Of a stretch of DNA of 64,000 nt, positions 1-9,098 are shown piece after piece (the first letter of the stretch is position 1; each line of letters begins with the position of its first letter). Position numbers and translations under genes: made by a program. Location: the NCBI GenBank assembly GCA_964386865.1, contig CAYLUN010000007.1:1-64000 (forward strand), read 5' to 3'. The notes under the pieces were generated by a model that was given only the letters and a program-made list of their open reading frames with translations, did no database searches and was not told the origin of the DNA. The DNA is from CAYLUN01 sp964386865 (GTDB lineage Bacteria; Verrucomicrobiota; Kiritimatiellia; RFP12; UBA1067).

Positions 1-2
1 AG

Positions 3-155
3 GCGCTGGTCGTGCAACGGATCGTTGACGCCATCTATGCGTCGGCGGCGGCCGGTCGGGAGGTGCCGGTGGTCTCGCCCATAGTAGAGGCGTATCCAGT
101 TAAACCAATTGCGAAAGCAGGGTCGAAGCAGGAACACGAACCGGCTGTGTTTTAG
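3..155 (+). CDS. C-terminal end of a probable Gfo/Idh/MocA-family oxidoreductase (5' truncated by window)
   Basis: The frame is open from the window edge to a TAG at 153-155. The visible tail has about 50 residues, including ALVVQRIVDAIYASA and GREVPV. That is the usual last helix and closing strand of Gfo/Idh/MocA NAD(P)-dependent sugar dehydrogenases, where the phrase 'R-I-V-D-A-I-Y-x-S-A' precedes a short basic tail. The nucleotide-binding N-terminus is outside the window, so substrate and start cannot be judged. It is convergent with the GntR gene downstream, so the two are not one transcription unit. The last 20 or so residues (from about SPIVEAYP on) are not a family feature and could be lineage-specific. 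Assignment rests on one short helix motif and is moderate. Confidence 0.5.
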   Translation, partial: ALVVQRIVDAIYASAAAGREVPVVSPIVEAYPVKPIAKAGSKQEHEPAVF

Positions 156-458
156 AGAAGCAGTCACGCCCGACATACTCCAGATCAAAACACGCCTGAA
201 AGGCATGGGCCGCTCCGGTCGCCCGCTGAAAATACCCGAGTGAGCAGAGGTACAGGTATTTAGCGTGTTGGGTATTTAGCGTGTTGGCGCGGAGGAGCGG
301 GGGATCGTCACCGATGAAACAAGGCGTTTACACGCAAACGGACTTCCCCGGATGCGGCGCTTCCTTCAAGTCGGTGGGGGAGGGGGGTGAAAGGGCGCGG
401 GGCCGGTTGTTTCGGGCGTTCTTTGAGGCCCGGCGTTGACGGCGGGCGTTAAGAAAAG
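156..458. other. Intergenic region between convergent genes; no supported gene
   Basis: No start codon with a ribosome site and no convincing family match was found. A short open stretch on the + strand ends at a TGA at 241-243 and reads ILQIKTRLKGMGRSG and then RPLKIPE; it may be the tail of a lost gene but has no visible start. A 16-bp tandem repeat lies at 255-286 (listed separately). The right side (about 370-455) is G-rich and then GC-rich, with no clear terminator. Confidence 0.5.
255..286. repeat. Perfect 16-bp tandem duplication
   Basis: The unit ggtatttagcgtgttg occurs twice, end to end, at 255-270 and 271-286. It lies in the intergenic space between two convergent genes. It looks like a simple replication-slippage duplication; no coding or regulatory role is visible. 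Confidence 0.9.
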
Positions 459-1178
459 TCATGTTGCACGCCCGTTGGCCCCGCTCTCCCTGAGGTAGAC
501 GGACAGCGCGTCGTGGTCATCCTTGCGCCCGAAGCGCACATGCTCGCGCATGGCCCGCTCCGCCTCGTCCGGGTCGCCCTTCTTGATTTTGCGCACAAGA
601 ATCTGGTGCCAGCCGTCCGGGATCGGCTCGAAGCGGATGGCCTTGAGGCTGTTGAGGCTCATGTAGCGCTGGAACCAAACCTTGTTCAGCATCGCACCGA
701 AAATCGGGTGCCCGCTCAACCGGCCCAGCTCTATGTGAAACTCCCAGTGCAGCTGGCTGCCGAGCGTCGGATCAGGCGTGTCGTCGCGGATAAACCGGTC
801 GACCTGCGCGGCCCGCTTCAGCAGTTTGTCCAGGGCCTCCGGCGTGGCATGCTCGGCGCACAGGCGCGCGGCCTGGCACTCGAGCGCCTCGCGCAACATC
901 AGGTCGTCATCAATGTCCTGCATGGTCAGCGAGCGCACGCGGCAGCCGGCCAGCGCGCGGTTCTCCACGTAGCCGTCGATCTCCAGCATGTAGAGCGCCT
1001 CGATCACCGGAATCGTGCTGACCCCCAGACGCTCCGCGAGGGCCTTGCGCACGAGCCGCTCGCCCGGCTTGAGCCGCCCCGCCAGAATATCGTCACGCAA
1101 CACCGCAAACACGCGCCGCGAGAGCGTGTTCTCCGCATCGCCTGCAGCCGGTTCTTTATTCGCTGAATAATAGGCCAT
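459..1178 (-). CDS. GntR-family transcriptional regulator, FCD (FadR) subfamily
   Basis: A 239-residue one-domain-pair regulator, the normal length for the FCD group. Residues about 18-85 form the winged helix-turn-helix (LSRRVFAVLRDDILAG, then LKPGERL and LAERLGVSTIPVIEAL). Residues about 95-215 are the all-helical FCD effector domain (LREALECQAARLCAEH early, HWEFHIELGRLSGHP in the middle), where histidine and aspartate residues usually hold a metal and a sugar acid or organic acid. The start is supported by an AAAGGAG ribosome site read on the minus strand just before 1178. The gene diverges from the LamG/sialidase/TRAP run, with 123 bp between the start codons, and a perfect palindrome in that gap is a candidate operator. 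By family habit it would repress transport and catabolic genes until a sugar acid binds. The effector is not known. Confidence 0.9.
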   Translation of the reverse strand: MAYYSANKEPAAGDAENTLSRRVFAVLRDDILAGRLKPGERLVRKALAERLGVSTIPVIEALYMLEIDGYVENRALAGCRVRSLTMQDIDDDLMLREALECQAARLCAEHATPEALDKLLKRAAQVDRFIRDDTPDPTLGSQLHWEFHIELGRLSGHPIFGAMLNKVWFQRYMSLNSLKAIRFEPIPDGWHQILVRKIKKGDPDEAERAMREHVRFGRKDDHDALSVYLRESGANGRAT

Positions 1179-1243
1179 AGTTTCTCCTTTGATCTTAATA
1201 TATCAGGTTTCTAATATTACTGTCAAACTGTCATTAATTACCG

Positions 1244-1272
1244 TTGACGAGTTAATTCCAGTATATCATACT
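1244..1272 (+). promoter_or_regulatory. Predicted sigma-70-type promoter for the LamG/sialidase run
   Basis: TTGACG at 1244-1249 is followed by a 17-bp spacer and CATACT at 1267-1272. The -35 matches consensus at five of six bases and the -10 at four of six. The surrounding 100 bp are strikingly AT-rich against the rest of the region. The likely start point is only about 10-15 bp before the ribosome site of the gene at 1302, giving a very short leader. Inferred from sequence only. Confidence 0.5.
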
Positions 1273-1273
1273 G
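1259..1273. promoter_or_regulatory. Perfect palindrome, candidate GntR operator
   Basis: The 15-bp sequence CAGTATATCATACTG has perfect 6-bp arms (CAGTAT/ATACTG) around a 3-bp centre. It overlaps the predicted -10 box and sits between the divergent GntR gene and the catabolic run. Position and symmetry fit a repressor site for the adjacent GntR protein, whose family commonly binds GT..AC-type palindromes. No second copy was noticed elsewhere in the window. Confidence 0.5.
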
Positions 1274-1301
1274 TGGTTAAACCTTGTTCAAGGAGACCAA
1301 C

Positions 1302-3572
1302 ATGAAACGCTTCGCTTGCACCGTTCTTACGCTTTGCGCCATTTTCTTTGCGCCGCGCTCGCACGCGCAGTCCTCCCGCCTCGTCGGCTGGTGGAAACTG
1401 GATGACGCCACCAACGCGACCGTCCTAGCTGACTCCTCTGGCTTCGGCAGGAACGCGTCCAAAGGTTCCGGGGTTTCCATCGTCGACGGACGCTTCGGCA
1501 AGGCGGCGCGCTTTAACGGCGCGATCAGCGCAGCGGCTACGTTCACCACCCCCTCGCTCACCAACCTGACAATTGCGGCCTGGGTCTACGTGGACGGCAT
1601 CCCGACCAATATCCTCCCCCGGATCATGCAACTCAGCGCCGGCACCTACTTCCTCATGCCGTCAAACGCACTGGGGCAGTTCTCTTTTAGCGTCGAAGGC
1701 AACAACTGGGTAACAACCGCTCAGGATCCGCTCAAGTTCAAGACTAACGCGTGGTTCCACGCCGCCGTAGTCTACCGCCAGCAGTACACCAACGCCACCG
1801 ACCGGATCGTCTGGCCCACGTTCTACATCAACGGCGTCCGCTGCACCAACGCCCTCGCCGCCAAACCATACAGCAGCGCAGTCCCCGCCGGCACAGCCAC
1901 CTTCGGCAACAACGCCTTGGGGGGCCCGCGCCCGCTCAACGGCATGATGGATGACGTCAGGCTCTACGACGCGCCGCTCTCAGACAAGGACATCTACGCT
2001 CTCTTCCTGAATCGCCCGCTGGCCGTCGACGCGGGCAAAGACCTGACCTGCTACCGTGCGGAAGCCCTCCTGCAAGGCAGGCTGGCCAGCACCAACACGT
2101 TCATGCGCGACCTCACAGCCAACACCGCGTGGAGCGTGGTGTCCTCCCCCGGAGGCGCAACGCCCGTCATTCAGACCCCGTGGCTGCCCGCCTCTTCCGT
2201 CACACTGCCAGTGGCAGGCACCTATGTCTTTCGACTGACCGCCTCCAACGAACTCGGCGCCGCCTCCGACGACGTGATCCTTGTCCGCCAAACGGACGCC
2301 CCTCCCGGAGGTAACGTCGCGCCCACGGTCACCCCGCTCTGGATCTCGACCAACACCGTGCTCGGCGCTGGCGCGCCGCTCGCCGCGACTGTCACGGACG
2401 ACAACAAGCCGACCAACATCACGCGGGTCTGCTGGAGCAAAGTGAGCGGCCCCGGCGCCGTCTTTTTCGATAACGCCTTCACCAACACCACGACCGCCTA
2501 CTTCTCAACCAACGGCACCTATGTGGTCCAGCTGGAAGCGGACGACGGCACGCTGACCCAGGCGACAAACGTGACGGTGACTGTCGCGCTGCCTACGGGC
2601 AACCTGTCGGACGGGCTGGTCCACTGGTGGCGCATGGATGATGACCCCGCCCTCAAGAAAGCGTTCGACAGCGCAGGCACCAACACGCTGACCTTCGGCA
2701 ATCAGGCCTTCCTGCAACCGGGCAAGACGGGTTATGGGTTCCGCATGCCCACCTACAACGCGTATGCCCAGGCCGCCAGCATCCCGACCAACGCGGAGAC
2801 CATGACCTTCACCGCGTGGCTCTACTACGACAACGCCTACACGAACAACCCGTACATGCGCCTCTACTACTGCGCACCGAACTTCTACATTTCCTACACC
2901 ACGTCCACCCGCACGATCGCCCTCAACTCGCGTAGCACCACGGGCGGAGCAACCGAATATGCCTGGGGATTCCCCTACGTGTTCACATCCAACCAGTGGT
3001 TCCACATCGCCGTCCTCTTCGACCGCCGTGCCGCGGCCGCCGGTTCCAAGCAGGCTATTTACGTCAACGGCACGCGGTATCTTTCTGGCCCGTTAGGTCC
3101 CGCTTTCTCAGGCGCGACAGACTTCGCCACGCCGTTTGTGATCGGAAACAACGGCAATGGCCTCGGCACCCGCAACTTCGACGGCGTGCTTGATGAGATG
3201 CGCATCTACAACCGTTTCATCACGGACGAGGAAGCCCGGCTTTTGGCGAACGACCCGGACAACAACCACGCGCCCGTGATCGAAGGCCCGACCAACCTGA
3301 CCGCCAAGGTCGCTCTGCCCGTCTCGCTCCAAGGCGTCGTAGCGGACGACGGGCAGCCCCTCGGAAAAAGCCTCGTCTCAAGATGGAGCGTGGCCTCGGG
3401 CAATGCCGACAAAGTGTTTTTCGCCGATGCGTCCGAGCCCAACACAAGCGTGACCTTTACGAAAACCGGCGACTATGTGCTGCTGCTCTCAGCCTCGGAC
3501 GGCGAGTTGCAGGCGGCCAGCCTTGTGCAGGTCTCCGTGTCCCCGTCCGGCACCTTGATCCGCGTCCTGTAA
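1302..3572 (+). CDS. Secreted protein with two LamG (concanavalin A-like) domains and PKD-like repeats
   Basis: A signal peptide (MKRFACTVLTLCAIFFAPRS, then HAQS) is followed by a LamG jelly-roll domain (about residues 22-240; LVGWWKLDD, FNGAISAAA, MMDDVRLYDAPLSDKDIYAL). Next come two beta-sandwich segments of PKD/Ig type, then a second LamG domain (about 437-650; GLVHWWRMDDD, LDEMRIYNRFITDEEARLL) and a last PKD-like module. The start is the ATG at 1302, with AAGGAG 6 bp upstream; an in-frame TTG at 1284 is possible but has no ribosome site and would precede the signal peptide. There is no visible catalytic centre, so a glycan-binding or surface role is likely. The protein ends in SGTLIRVL, a tail nearly shared by two other secreted proteins of the window (at 36237 and 62144). 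It is the first gene downstream of the candidate GntR-controlled promoter. Confidence 0.85.
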   Translation: MKRFACTVLTLCAIFFAPRSHAQSSRLVGWWKLDDATNATVLADSSGFGRNASKGSGVSIVDGRFGKAARFNGAISAAATFTTPSLTNLTIAAWVYVDGIPTNILPRIMQLSAGTYFLMPSNALGQFSFSVEGNNWVTTAQDPLKFKTNAWFHAAVVYRQQYTNATDRIVWPTFYINGVRCTNALAAKPYSSAVPAGTATFGNNALGGPRPLNGMMDDVRLYDAPLSDKDIYALFLNRPLAVDAGKDLTCYRAEALLQGRLASTNTFMRDLTANTAWSVVSSPGGATPVIQTPWLPASSVTLPVAGTYVFRLTASNELGAASDDVILVRQTDAPPGGNVAPTVTPLWISTNTVLGAGAPLAATVTDDNKPTNITRVCWSKVSGPGAVFFDNAFTNTTTAYFSTNGTYVVQLEADDGTLTQATNVTVTVALPTGNLSDGLVHWWRMDDDPALKKAFDSAGTNTLTFGNQAFLQPGKTGYGFRMPTYNAYAQAASIPTNAETMTFTAWLYYDNAYTNNPYMRLYYCAPNFYISYTTSTRTIALNSRSTTGGATEYAWGFPYVFTSNQWFHIAVLFDRRAAAAGSKQAIYVNGTRYLSGPLGPAFSGATDFATPFVIGNNGNGLGTRNFDGVLDEMRIYNRFITDEEARLLANDPDNNHAPVIEGPTNLTAKVALPVSLQGVVADDGQPLGKSLVSRWSVASGNADKVFFADASEPNTSVTFTKTGDYVLLLSASDGELQAASLVQVSVSPSGTLIRVL

Positions 3573-3615
3573 AAATCCTTCCGCTCCAAACTACGGCCCG
3601 TACACAAGGAATCAC

Positions 3616-5493
3616 ATGACTACTGCCCTCACCCATACCATCCCTTCCGGGTTCCTCGCCTGCTTGTGTCTCAGCGCCGCGTTTGCCGAGCCGGCACCCG
3701 CCCCCGTCCCCGACCCGCGCCACCTCTCGAACGGCTGGCTCATCCCCGACGAGCACTACGCCGACCAGCCCTACATCGTCAAAACCGACGACGGCGCTTG
3801 GCTCTGCGCCATCACCACCGGCCAGGGCAACGAGGGCGCGGGCGGCCAGCACGTCGTCTCGATGCGCAGCACCGATAAAGGCCGCACCTGGGAGAAGGCC
3901 GTGGACATCGAGCCCGCCAGCGGACCCGAGGCCTCCTACGTGGTCCTGCTCAAGACGCCCTACGGCCGCATCTACGCGCTCTACAACCACAACACCGACC
4001 GCGTGCCCGAAGTGAAGCGCGAGGACAAGGGTGTTTACAAGCGCGTCGACTCGCTTGGCCACTACGTCTTCAAGTACACGGACGACCACGGCCGCACCTG
4101 GTCGGCGCAGCGCTACGAGATCCCGCAGCGCGCCTTTGACTGCGACCTCCAAAACACGTACAAGGGCGAGCTGAAGTTCTTCTGGAACGTCGGCAAGCCG
4201 CTGCTCCTCGGCAGCGACGCGATTTGCGTGATCCACAAGGTCGGCGCCATGGGCGCGGGCTTCTTCGCCCAGTCGGAAGGCGCGTTTCTCAAGAGCCCCA
4301 ACATCCTCTCCGAGCGCGACCCCGCCAAGATCACCTTCGAAACCCTGCCCGAGGGCACGGTCGGCCTGCGCACCCCGCCCGGCGGCGGCCGCGTCGCCGA
4401 GGAGCAGAGCATCGTCTCCCTCAGCGACGGCTCCATCTACTGCGTCTACCGCACCATCGACGGCTGGCCGACCGTCGCCTACAGCCGCGACGGCGCGCGC
4501 ACCTGGACCGAACCCGCCTACAAGACCTACACGCCTGACGGCCGCCGCGTCAAGCACCCGCGCGCCGCCAACTTCGTCTGGAAATGCGGCAACGGCAAGT
4601 ATCTCTACTGGTTCCACAACCACGGCGGCCGCTTCGTCGGCGACCTCGGCGCCAACGGCAAGGACGGCCGCAGCCCGTACGATGACCGCAACCCCGCCTG
4701 GCTCATGGCCGGCCGTGAGGTCGCCACGACGCAAGGCTTGAAAATCGAGTGGTCCCAGCCCGAGATCCTGCTCTACGACGACGACCCTTACATCCGCATG
4801 AGCTACCCCGACCTGGTTGAAGACGGCGGCGATTTCTACGTCACCGAAACCCAGAAAACCATCGGCCGTACGCACCTGATTCCGCGCTCGCTCGTGGACG
4901 GCCTCTTCAGCCAGTGGGATAGCCGCGCCGTCGCCACCAACGGCCGCATCTTAAACCTGACGGGCAAGATCCCGGCTCAAGCCGCCATGCCCACACTTCC
5001 CGCCCTCAACCGGCGCGACACCAAGTCCGAAGATCAGCGCGGCATGGACCTGCGCGCGGGCTTCAGCCTCGACCTCTGGCTCACGCTCGACGCGCTCACG
5101 CCCGGACAGGCGCTCCTCGACAACCGCGATGCCGAAGGCAAGGGACTGCTCGTCGCCACCGCCGAAAACGGCGCGTTGAAGATCACCCTCAGCGACGGCC
5201 GCACCGAGTGCGCGTGGTCCAGCGACCAGCGCCTGCTCACAGCCGGCAAGCCGCACCACGCCGTCATCACGGTGGACGGCGGCCCCAAAATCATCACCTT
5301 CGTGGTCGACGGCACGCTCTGCGACGGCGGCGAGGAGCGCCAGTTCGGCTGGGGCCGCTTTAGCTCCCTCCTGCGCACACCCAGCGGCAGCCCCACGCTC
5401 GCCATCTCCCCAGTCGTGCGCTCGCTCCGCCTCTATAACCGCGCCATCCGCACCAGCGAGGCGGTCGGCAACTACAAGGCAGGGCTCAACTAA
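3616..5493 (+). CDS. Secreted exo-alpha-sialidase-like (BNR/Asp-box) glycosidase with C-terminal LamG-type domain
   Basis: The 625-residue product has a signal peptide ending near AFAEP (residues about 1-25). The N-terminal two thirds is a six-bladed beta-propeller of sialidase type. Three Asp boxes of the form S/T-x-D-x-G-x-T-W are visible: STDKGRTW at 85-92, YTDDHGRTWS near 154-163 and YSRDGARTW near 289-298. Residues about 475-620 form a LamG-type domain (GFSLDLWLTLDALTPG, VVRSLRLYNRAIRTSEA). The family (GH33 and relatives) cleaves terminal sialic acid or related sugars; the catalytic Tyr/Glu/Arg set could not be placed with confidence, so another exo-glycosidase activity on this fold is possible. 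The start has an AAGGA ribosome site. The gene follows the LamG gene by 43 bp and precedes the next by 12 bp, so all three are probably co-transcribed. Confidence 0.8.
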   Translation: MTTALTHTIPSGFLACLCLSAAFAEPAPAPVPDPRHLSNGWLIPDEHYADQPYIVKTDDGAWLCAITTGQGNEGAGGQHVVSMRSTDKGRTWEKAVDIEPASGPEASYVVLLKTPYGRIYALYNHNTDRVPEVKREDKGVYKRVDSLGHYVFKYTDDHGRTWSAQRYEIPQRAFDCDLQNTYKGELKFFWNVGKPLLLGSDAICVIHKVGAMGAGFFAQSEGAFLKSPNILSERDPAKITFETLPEGTVGLRTPPGGGRVAEEQSIVSLSDGSIYCVYRTIDGWPTVAYSRDGARTWTEPAYKTYTPDGRRVKHPRAANFVWKCGNGKYLYWFHNHGGRFVGDLGANGKDGRSPYDDRNPAWLMAGREVATTQGLKIEWSQPEILLYDDDPYIRMSYPDLVEDGGDFYVTETQKTIGRTHLIPRSLVDGLFSQWDSRAVATNGRILNLTGKIPAQAAMPTLPALNRRDTKSEDQRGMDLRAGFSLDLWLTLDALTPGQALLDNRDAEGKGLLVATAENGALKITLSDGRTECAWSSDQRLLTAGKPHHAVITVDGGPKIITFVVDGTLCDGGEERQFGWGRFSSLLRTPSGSPTLAISPVVRSLRLYNRAIRTSEAVGNYKAGLN

Positions 5494-5505
5494 TAAGCGC
5501 TGATT

Positions 5506-8016
5506 ATGATAATGAAATGCACTAATTTGTTCGTCTTTCTCGAACTTATCGCGCTTTCGGCACTCGCGACCGTTGAACAGCCTTTGGTGTTGTTCGATTT
5601 CGAAACAAACTTGGTTAATCAAGGCACCCTCGGCGGCAGCGCCCGCTTCCACGCCTACGCGCCGAACGAAGAGCCTGGCTTCGGCAGCGGCCCCTTCGGC
5701 CGCTGCCTGGATCTCACCGCCGCCGCCCGCCATGGCGGCACCACGCCCGCCGATCCGCCCTCGGGAGGCGCGGCGCTCTTTCGCGACCCCGCGCTCGACG
5801 CCCTCGACAGCTTCACACTTGTGCTCTGGGCACGCCAGAATCCGCTCATGGCCGGCACCGCGCCCGCCCGCCTCCTGAACAAACCCGGCGCGTGGGACCT
5901 GCTGCCGCATTCCAGCGGCCTCACGCTCTCACTGGGCGCTGACCCCGGCAAGACCACGTACGCACTCTCGGGCAAGAGCCGTCTCAAGCTTGCTGAAGAT
6001 TGGTGTTTCTTCGCCGTCGCGGTCTCGCCGCACACCGTCGCCGCCTACGTCGGCAGCTGCAAGCAGCCCTTCGCCTTTGTCGCCGACGCCTCCCGCACCG
6101 AGCGCACCCGCGCCTCGACCGGCGAACTCGCGCTCGGCAACTTCAGCGGCATCCGCCCCTTCAACGGCTGGCTCGACCGCGTGCGCGTCTTCCATGGCAC
6201 GCTCGACGTGAAGGCGCTCCGCACGCTCTTCGACGCCGACCTCGCCTCTGCCAAAGAATACGCGCTCCCCGCCGTCGCCGACCTTGCGCGGCCCCTGACC
6301 TCTGATCTCCGCTCTCCGACCTCCTTCAATCTCCCTCCCTCCGCCATTCCCTTCTCCACGCGCTGGGCGCGCACGAATGCGCTCGATGTCATGCAGGCCT
6401 TCCACGCCACGCACTGCCTCTGGGTCTACGGCTCGGAAACCGGTTTCATGCGCCGCGTCCAGAGCCAAGGCCTCTTCTACCAAGGAACGCTCAACGGCCT
6501 GCAAGGCCAGTCCCACTCGACCACCAACCGCACCAATGCCGGCGACCCCTCCGGCCGCCACGAAAACCTCGACGGCGACAAGAACACGCCCTCCTGGATG
6601 GTGACCTTCGGCCCCAGAACCTTCACCGGCTGCTGCAACCACCCCGCTTTCCGCAAACTCTTTTTCGACGACGCCCAAAAACTGGTCGCCGCAGGCGTCG
6701 ACTCGCTCCACGTCGATGACTGGGAAATGAACGCGAGCTGGGTGCGCAATGCCGGCGTCTGCTTCTGCGACGTCTGCCGCAGCGGCTTCCGCGACTGGCT
6801 CGCCCGGCGGCACACAGCCGACGAGCTGAAGCGGCTGGGCGTCGCCGACATCGCGACCTTCGATTACCGCGAACACCTCAAGGCGAACGGCGTGCCCGAT
6901 GCCGCGACCTATCGCACGCGTTACCGCACGCTGCCGCTGACGCCCGACTTTGCCGACTTCCAGATCGAAGGCATGCGCGCCTTTTACAAAGAATTCCGCA
7001 AGCGACTCGACGCGTGGTCTCCTGAAAAATATATCCCCGTCTCGGTCAACGGGCTTCTCACGCCGCTGCGCACGGACCACGTCTTGTACGGCATCGACGT
7101 CGTCGACTTCCTGCACGGCGAGTCCCCGCAGACTGCTGACTACCAGACCGCGACGGAGTACGTGTTTGGCGCGAAGGTCGCGGAGGCCGCAGGGCTCACG
7201 CAGGTGATCTCGCCGATTCCCCGCAGCACCGCCCGCACCCGCGCCGCCATCGCCACCACCTACGCGCTCGGCCAGTCCCACCTCGTGCCGTGGGACCTCT
7301 ACATGGGCAGCGACGCCACCGGCATCCAGCCGCGCTACTTCGGCACGCGCGACCAGTACGGCGATCTCTACGACTTCATTAGCGGCCAGCGCGCGTTGCT
7401 CGACGCCCACACGTCCGCCGCCGAGATCGGTGTGCTGGTCAACGGCGACGAGCCCGGCGCGTATCTGGAGTACTGCAACAAGCTCGCCGCGCGCCAAATA
7501 CCCTTCCACATCATCCTGGGAGCGAGCCGCTACGCGCGCGTGCCCGTGAGGGCCGACGACCTGCGCGGACTGCGCCTGCTCGTCGAACTTAGCCCTGCCG
7601 CGACCTTCTGCCCCGAAGACCAGGCCGCGCTGAACGCCGCCCGCGCCTCGGGCCTCGTGCGCTTCGCGCCCGCAGGTGCCGATATCCCCGCGCTGTGTCG
7701 CATCATGGACCTCGACCTTCTGCGCCTCGAGGGCCCCGAGAACATCTACGCCTTCCCGCGCGTGGACCGCGAGCGCCGCACCTGTGCCATCCACGTCGTG
7801 AACTGGAATCTCGGCGACCCCGGCGCCGAACGCGCCGAAACCTACGCCAGCGTCACCGTCACCCTGCTCCATCCCGAGCGCTGGGGCGCGGTCGGCCAAG
7901 CCGTCTGGCACGTGCCCGGCGAGCCGTCCGTCATCCTCACCCCCGAACGCCACGCGGAGGGACTCCGCCTGACTCTGCCGCAACTCACAACCTGGGGCGT
8001 CATCGAGATCAAATGA
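5506..8016 (+). CDS. LamG domain fused to a TIM-barrel glycoside-hydrolase-like domain
   Basis: An 836-residue protein with a hydrophobic leader (LFVFLELIALSALATVEQ). Residues about 20-240 are a LamG domain (PLVLFDFE, FTLVLWARQ, FNGWLDRVRVFHGTLD). Residues about 285-830 resemble a TIM-barrel glycosidase: HATHCLWVYGSE on an early strand, HVDDWEMN near residue 400 where a catalytic acid is expected, then a cysteine-rich AGVCFCDVCRSGFRDWL. The same features recur in the protein at 37963, which has its LamG domain at the other end. I could not name the GH family; hypothetical GHL-type glycosidase is the safest call. ATGs at 5506 and 5512 are both possible. The stop overlaps the next start as ATGA, implying translational coupling to the UroD-like gene. 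Confidence 0.7.
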   Translation: MIMKCTNLFVFLELIALSALATVEQPLVLFDFETNLVNQGTLGGSARFHAYAPNEEPGFGSGPFGRCLDLTAAARHGGTTPADPPSGGAALFRDPALDALDSFTLVLWARQNPLMAGTAPARLLNKPGAWDLLPHSSGLTLSLGADPGKTTYALSGKSRLKLAEDWCFFAVAVSPHTVAAYVGSCKQPFAFVADASRTERTRASTGELALGNFSGIRPFNGWLDRVRVFHGTLDVKALRTLFDADLASAKEYALPAVADLARPLTSDLRSPTSFNLPPSAIPFSTRWARTNALDVMQAFHATHCLWVYGSETGFMRRVQSQGLFYQGTLNGLQGQSHSTTNRTNAGDPSGRHENLDGDKNTPSWMVTFGPRTFTGCCNHPAFRKLFFDDAQKLVAAGVDSLHVDDWEMNASWVRNAGVCFCDVCRSGFRDWLARRHTADELKRLGVADIATFDYREHLKANGVPDAATYRTRYRTLPLTPDFADFQIEGMRAFYKEFRKRLDAWSPEKYIPVSVNGLLTPLRTDHVLYGIDVVDFLHGESPQTADYQTATEYVFGAKVAEAAGLTQVISPIPRSTARTRAAIATTYALGQSHLVPWDLYMGSDATGIQPRYFGTRDQYGDLYDFISGQRALLDAHTSAAEIGVLVNGDEPGAYLEYCNKLAARQIPFHIILGASRYARVPVRADDLRGLRLLVELSPAATFCPEDQAALNAARASGLVRFAPAGADIPALCRIMDLDLLRLEGPENIYAFPRVDRERRTCAIHVVNWNLGDPGAERAETYASVTVTLLHPERWGAVGQAVWHVPGEPSVILTPERHAEGLRLTLPQLTTWGVIEIK

Positions 8017-9098
8017 CAAACGTAAACGCATGTCAAAGCAGCATGGACGCACGGGTCGCCCTGTTCAAGGCCTTCCACCGCCGTGAAAATCCGCGCCCGC
8101 TCCTGGGTTTCTTCAAGGGCAGCGAGTATCCGCTGTTCCGCTACCCCTTCAGCCGTGCGCTGCCGGAAGGGCGGCCGCTTCAGCCGGAGGATTTCGACGT
8201 CGCCGCATTTGTCGCCGACGCCGAGCGGCTTTTCCTTGAGCATGAGGCGTGCGGCGGCGACTTCATCTACAGCGCCAGCGCTTTCTGGGGCATCCCGTGG
8301 CTCGAGGCCGCCCTCGGCTGCCCCATCTACGCCAACCACAGCACCGGCTCGATCTACTGCAAGCCGCCGCCCGGCTTCAGCCCCGCAGCGACCCTGGCCT
8401 TCTCGCGCGACAGCGCGTGGATGCGCCTGATGGCTGACATGCTGGATGCGCTCGCCCAAAAAAGCGCCGGCCGCTTCCCGCTCGCGACCACGCGCATGCG
8501 CGGCGTGGCCGATCTGCTCTCGGCGCTCTACGGAGACGACGCCTTCATCTTCGCGCTCTTCGATCAGCCCGACGAACTCAGGCTCGTTGCCCGGCAAGTC
8601 GCCGATGCTTTCATCCAGTGCGGCAGGCTGCAGCTGGAGCACATCCCTTCTTTCCACGGCGGCATGGGCTCGTTCTACTACCACGCGTGGATGCCGCCCG
8701 GCACGGTCTGGCATCAGGAGGACGCCGCCGCTTTGCTCTCCCCGGACCTGTACCAGGACTTCATCGAGCCGTTCGACCGCCAGATCGTCGCCGCTTTTCC
8801 GCACGTCGTCATGCACCAGCACTCGACCGGCTTCGTTCCGACCGACCGCTACCTCGACATGGGCATGAGCGTGCTCGAGCTGCACATCGACAGCGGCGGC
8901 CCTTCTGCCGAAGCGCTCTATGAGAGGCACCTCGCGATCCTGCGCGAGCGCCCGCTGATCATCTGGGGCGACATCCCGACGGCCGACCTCGACTGGCTCT
9001 TCGCGAAACTGCCGCCGCAGGGCCTCGCCATCATCACCGTCGTCAACACGCCGGAGCAGGCGCGCGAACTCTGGAGCAAGTATGCCGCGCATACATAG
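8013..9098 (+). CDS. Uroporphyrinogen decarboxylase (URO-D)-like protein
   Basis: A 361-residue cytoplasmic protein of the URO-D superfamily (TIM barrel; includes heme-pathway UroD and corrinoid/CoM methyltransferases). Typical features are the opening RVALFKAFHRRE, the MADMLDALAQ helix, the DQPDELRLVARQVADAFI stretch, and the closing strand VLELHIDSGG plus IIWGDIPTADLDWL. The position equivalent to the zinc-binding H-x-C of methyltransferase members reads MHQHSTG, so the cysteine is absent. True heme UroD is unlikely because the gene sits in a sugar operon. Start: the ATG at 8013 overlaps the upstream stop (ATGA); an internal ATG at 8043 is an alternative. A role in processing modified sugars or methyl groups is speculative. 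Confidence 0.75.
   Translation: MTNVNACQSSMDARVALFKAFHRRENPRPLLGFFKGSEYPLFRYPFSRALPEGRPLQPEDFDVAAFVADAERLFLEHEACGGDFIYSASAFWGIPWLEAALGCPIYANHSTGSIYCKPPPGFSPAATLAFSRDSAWMRLMADMLDALAQKSAGRFPLATTRMRGVADLLSALYGDDAFIFALFDQPDELRLVARQVADAFIQCGRLQLEHIPSFHGGMGSFYYHAWMPPGTVWHQEDAAALLSPDLYQDFIEPFDRQIVAAFPHVVMHQHSTGFVPTDRYLDMGMSVLELHIDSGGPSAEALYERHLAILRERPLIIWGDIPTADLDWLFAKLPPQGLAIITVVNTPEQARELWSKYAAHT

Noticed and set aside
1284..1301. Upstream TTG start for the first LamG protein
   Set aside because: It adds six residues before a standard signal peptide and covers the AAGGAG site of the ATG at 1302.
3457..4875. Minus-strand frame opposite the sialidase gene
   Set aside because: Low-complexity Val/Ala/Gly/Asp composition and no motif; the + strand sialidase has three Asp boxes.
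5929..8052. Long minus-strand frame opposite the LamG/TIM-barrel gene
   Set aside because: Same antisense effect of GC-rich codon third positions; no domain, start signal or neighbour logic.
8013..9098. True heme-biosynthesis uroporphyrinogen decarboxylase (hemE)
   Set aside because: Sequence is divergent, there are three different copies in sugar operons and no other heme gene is near.
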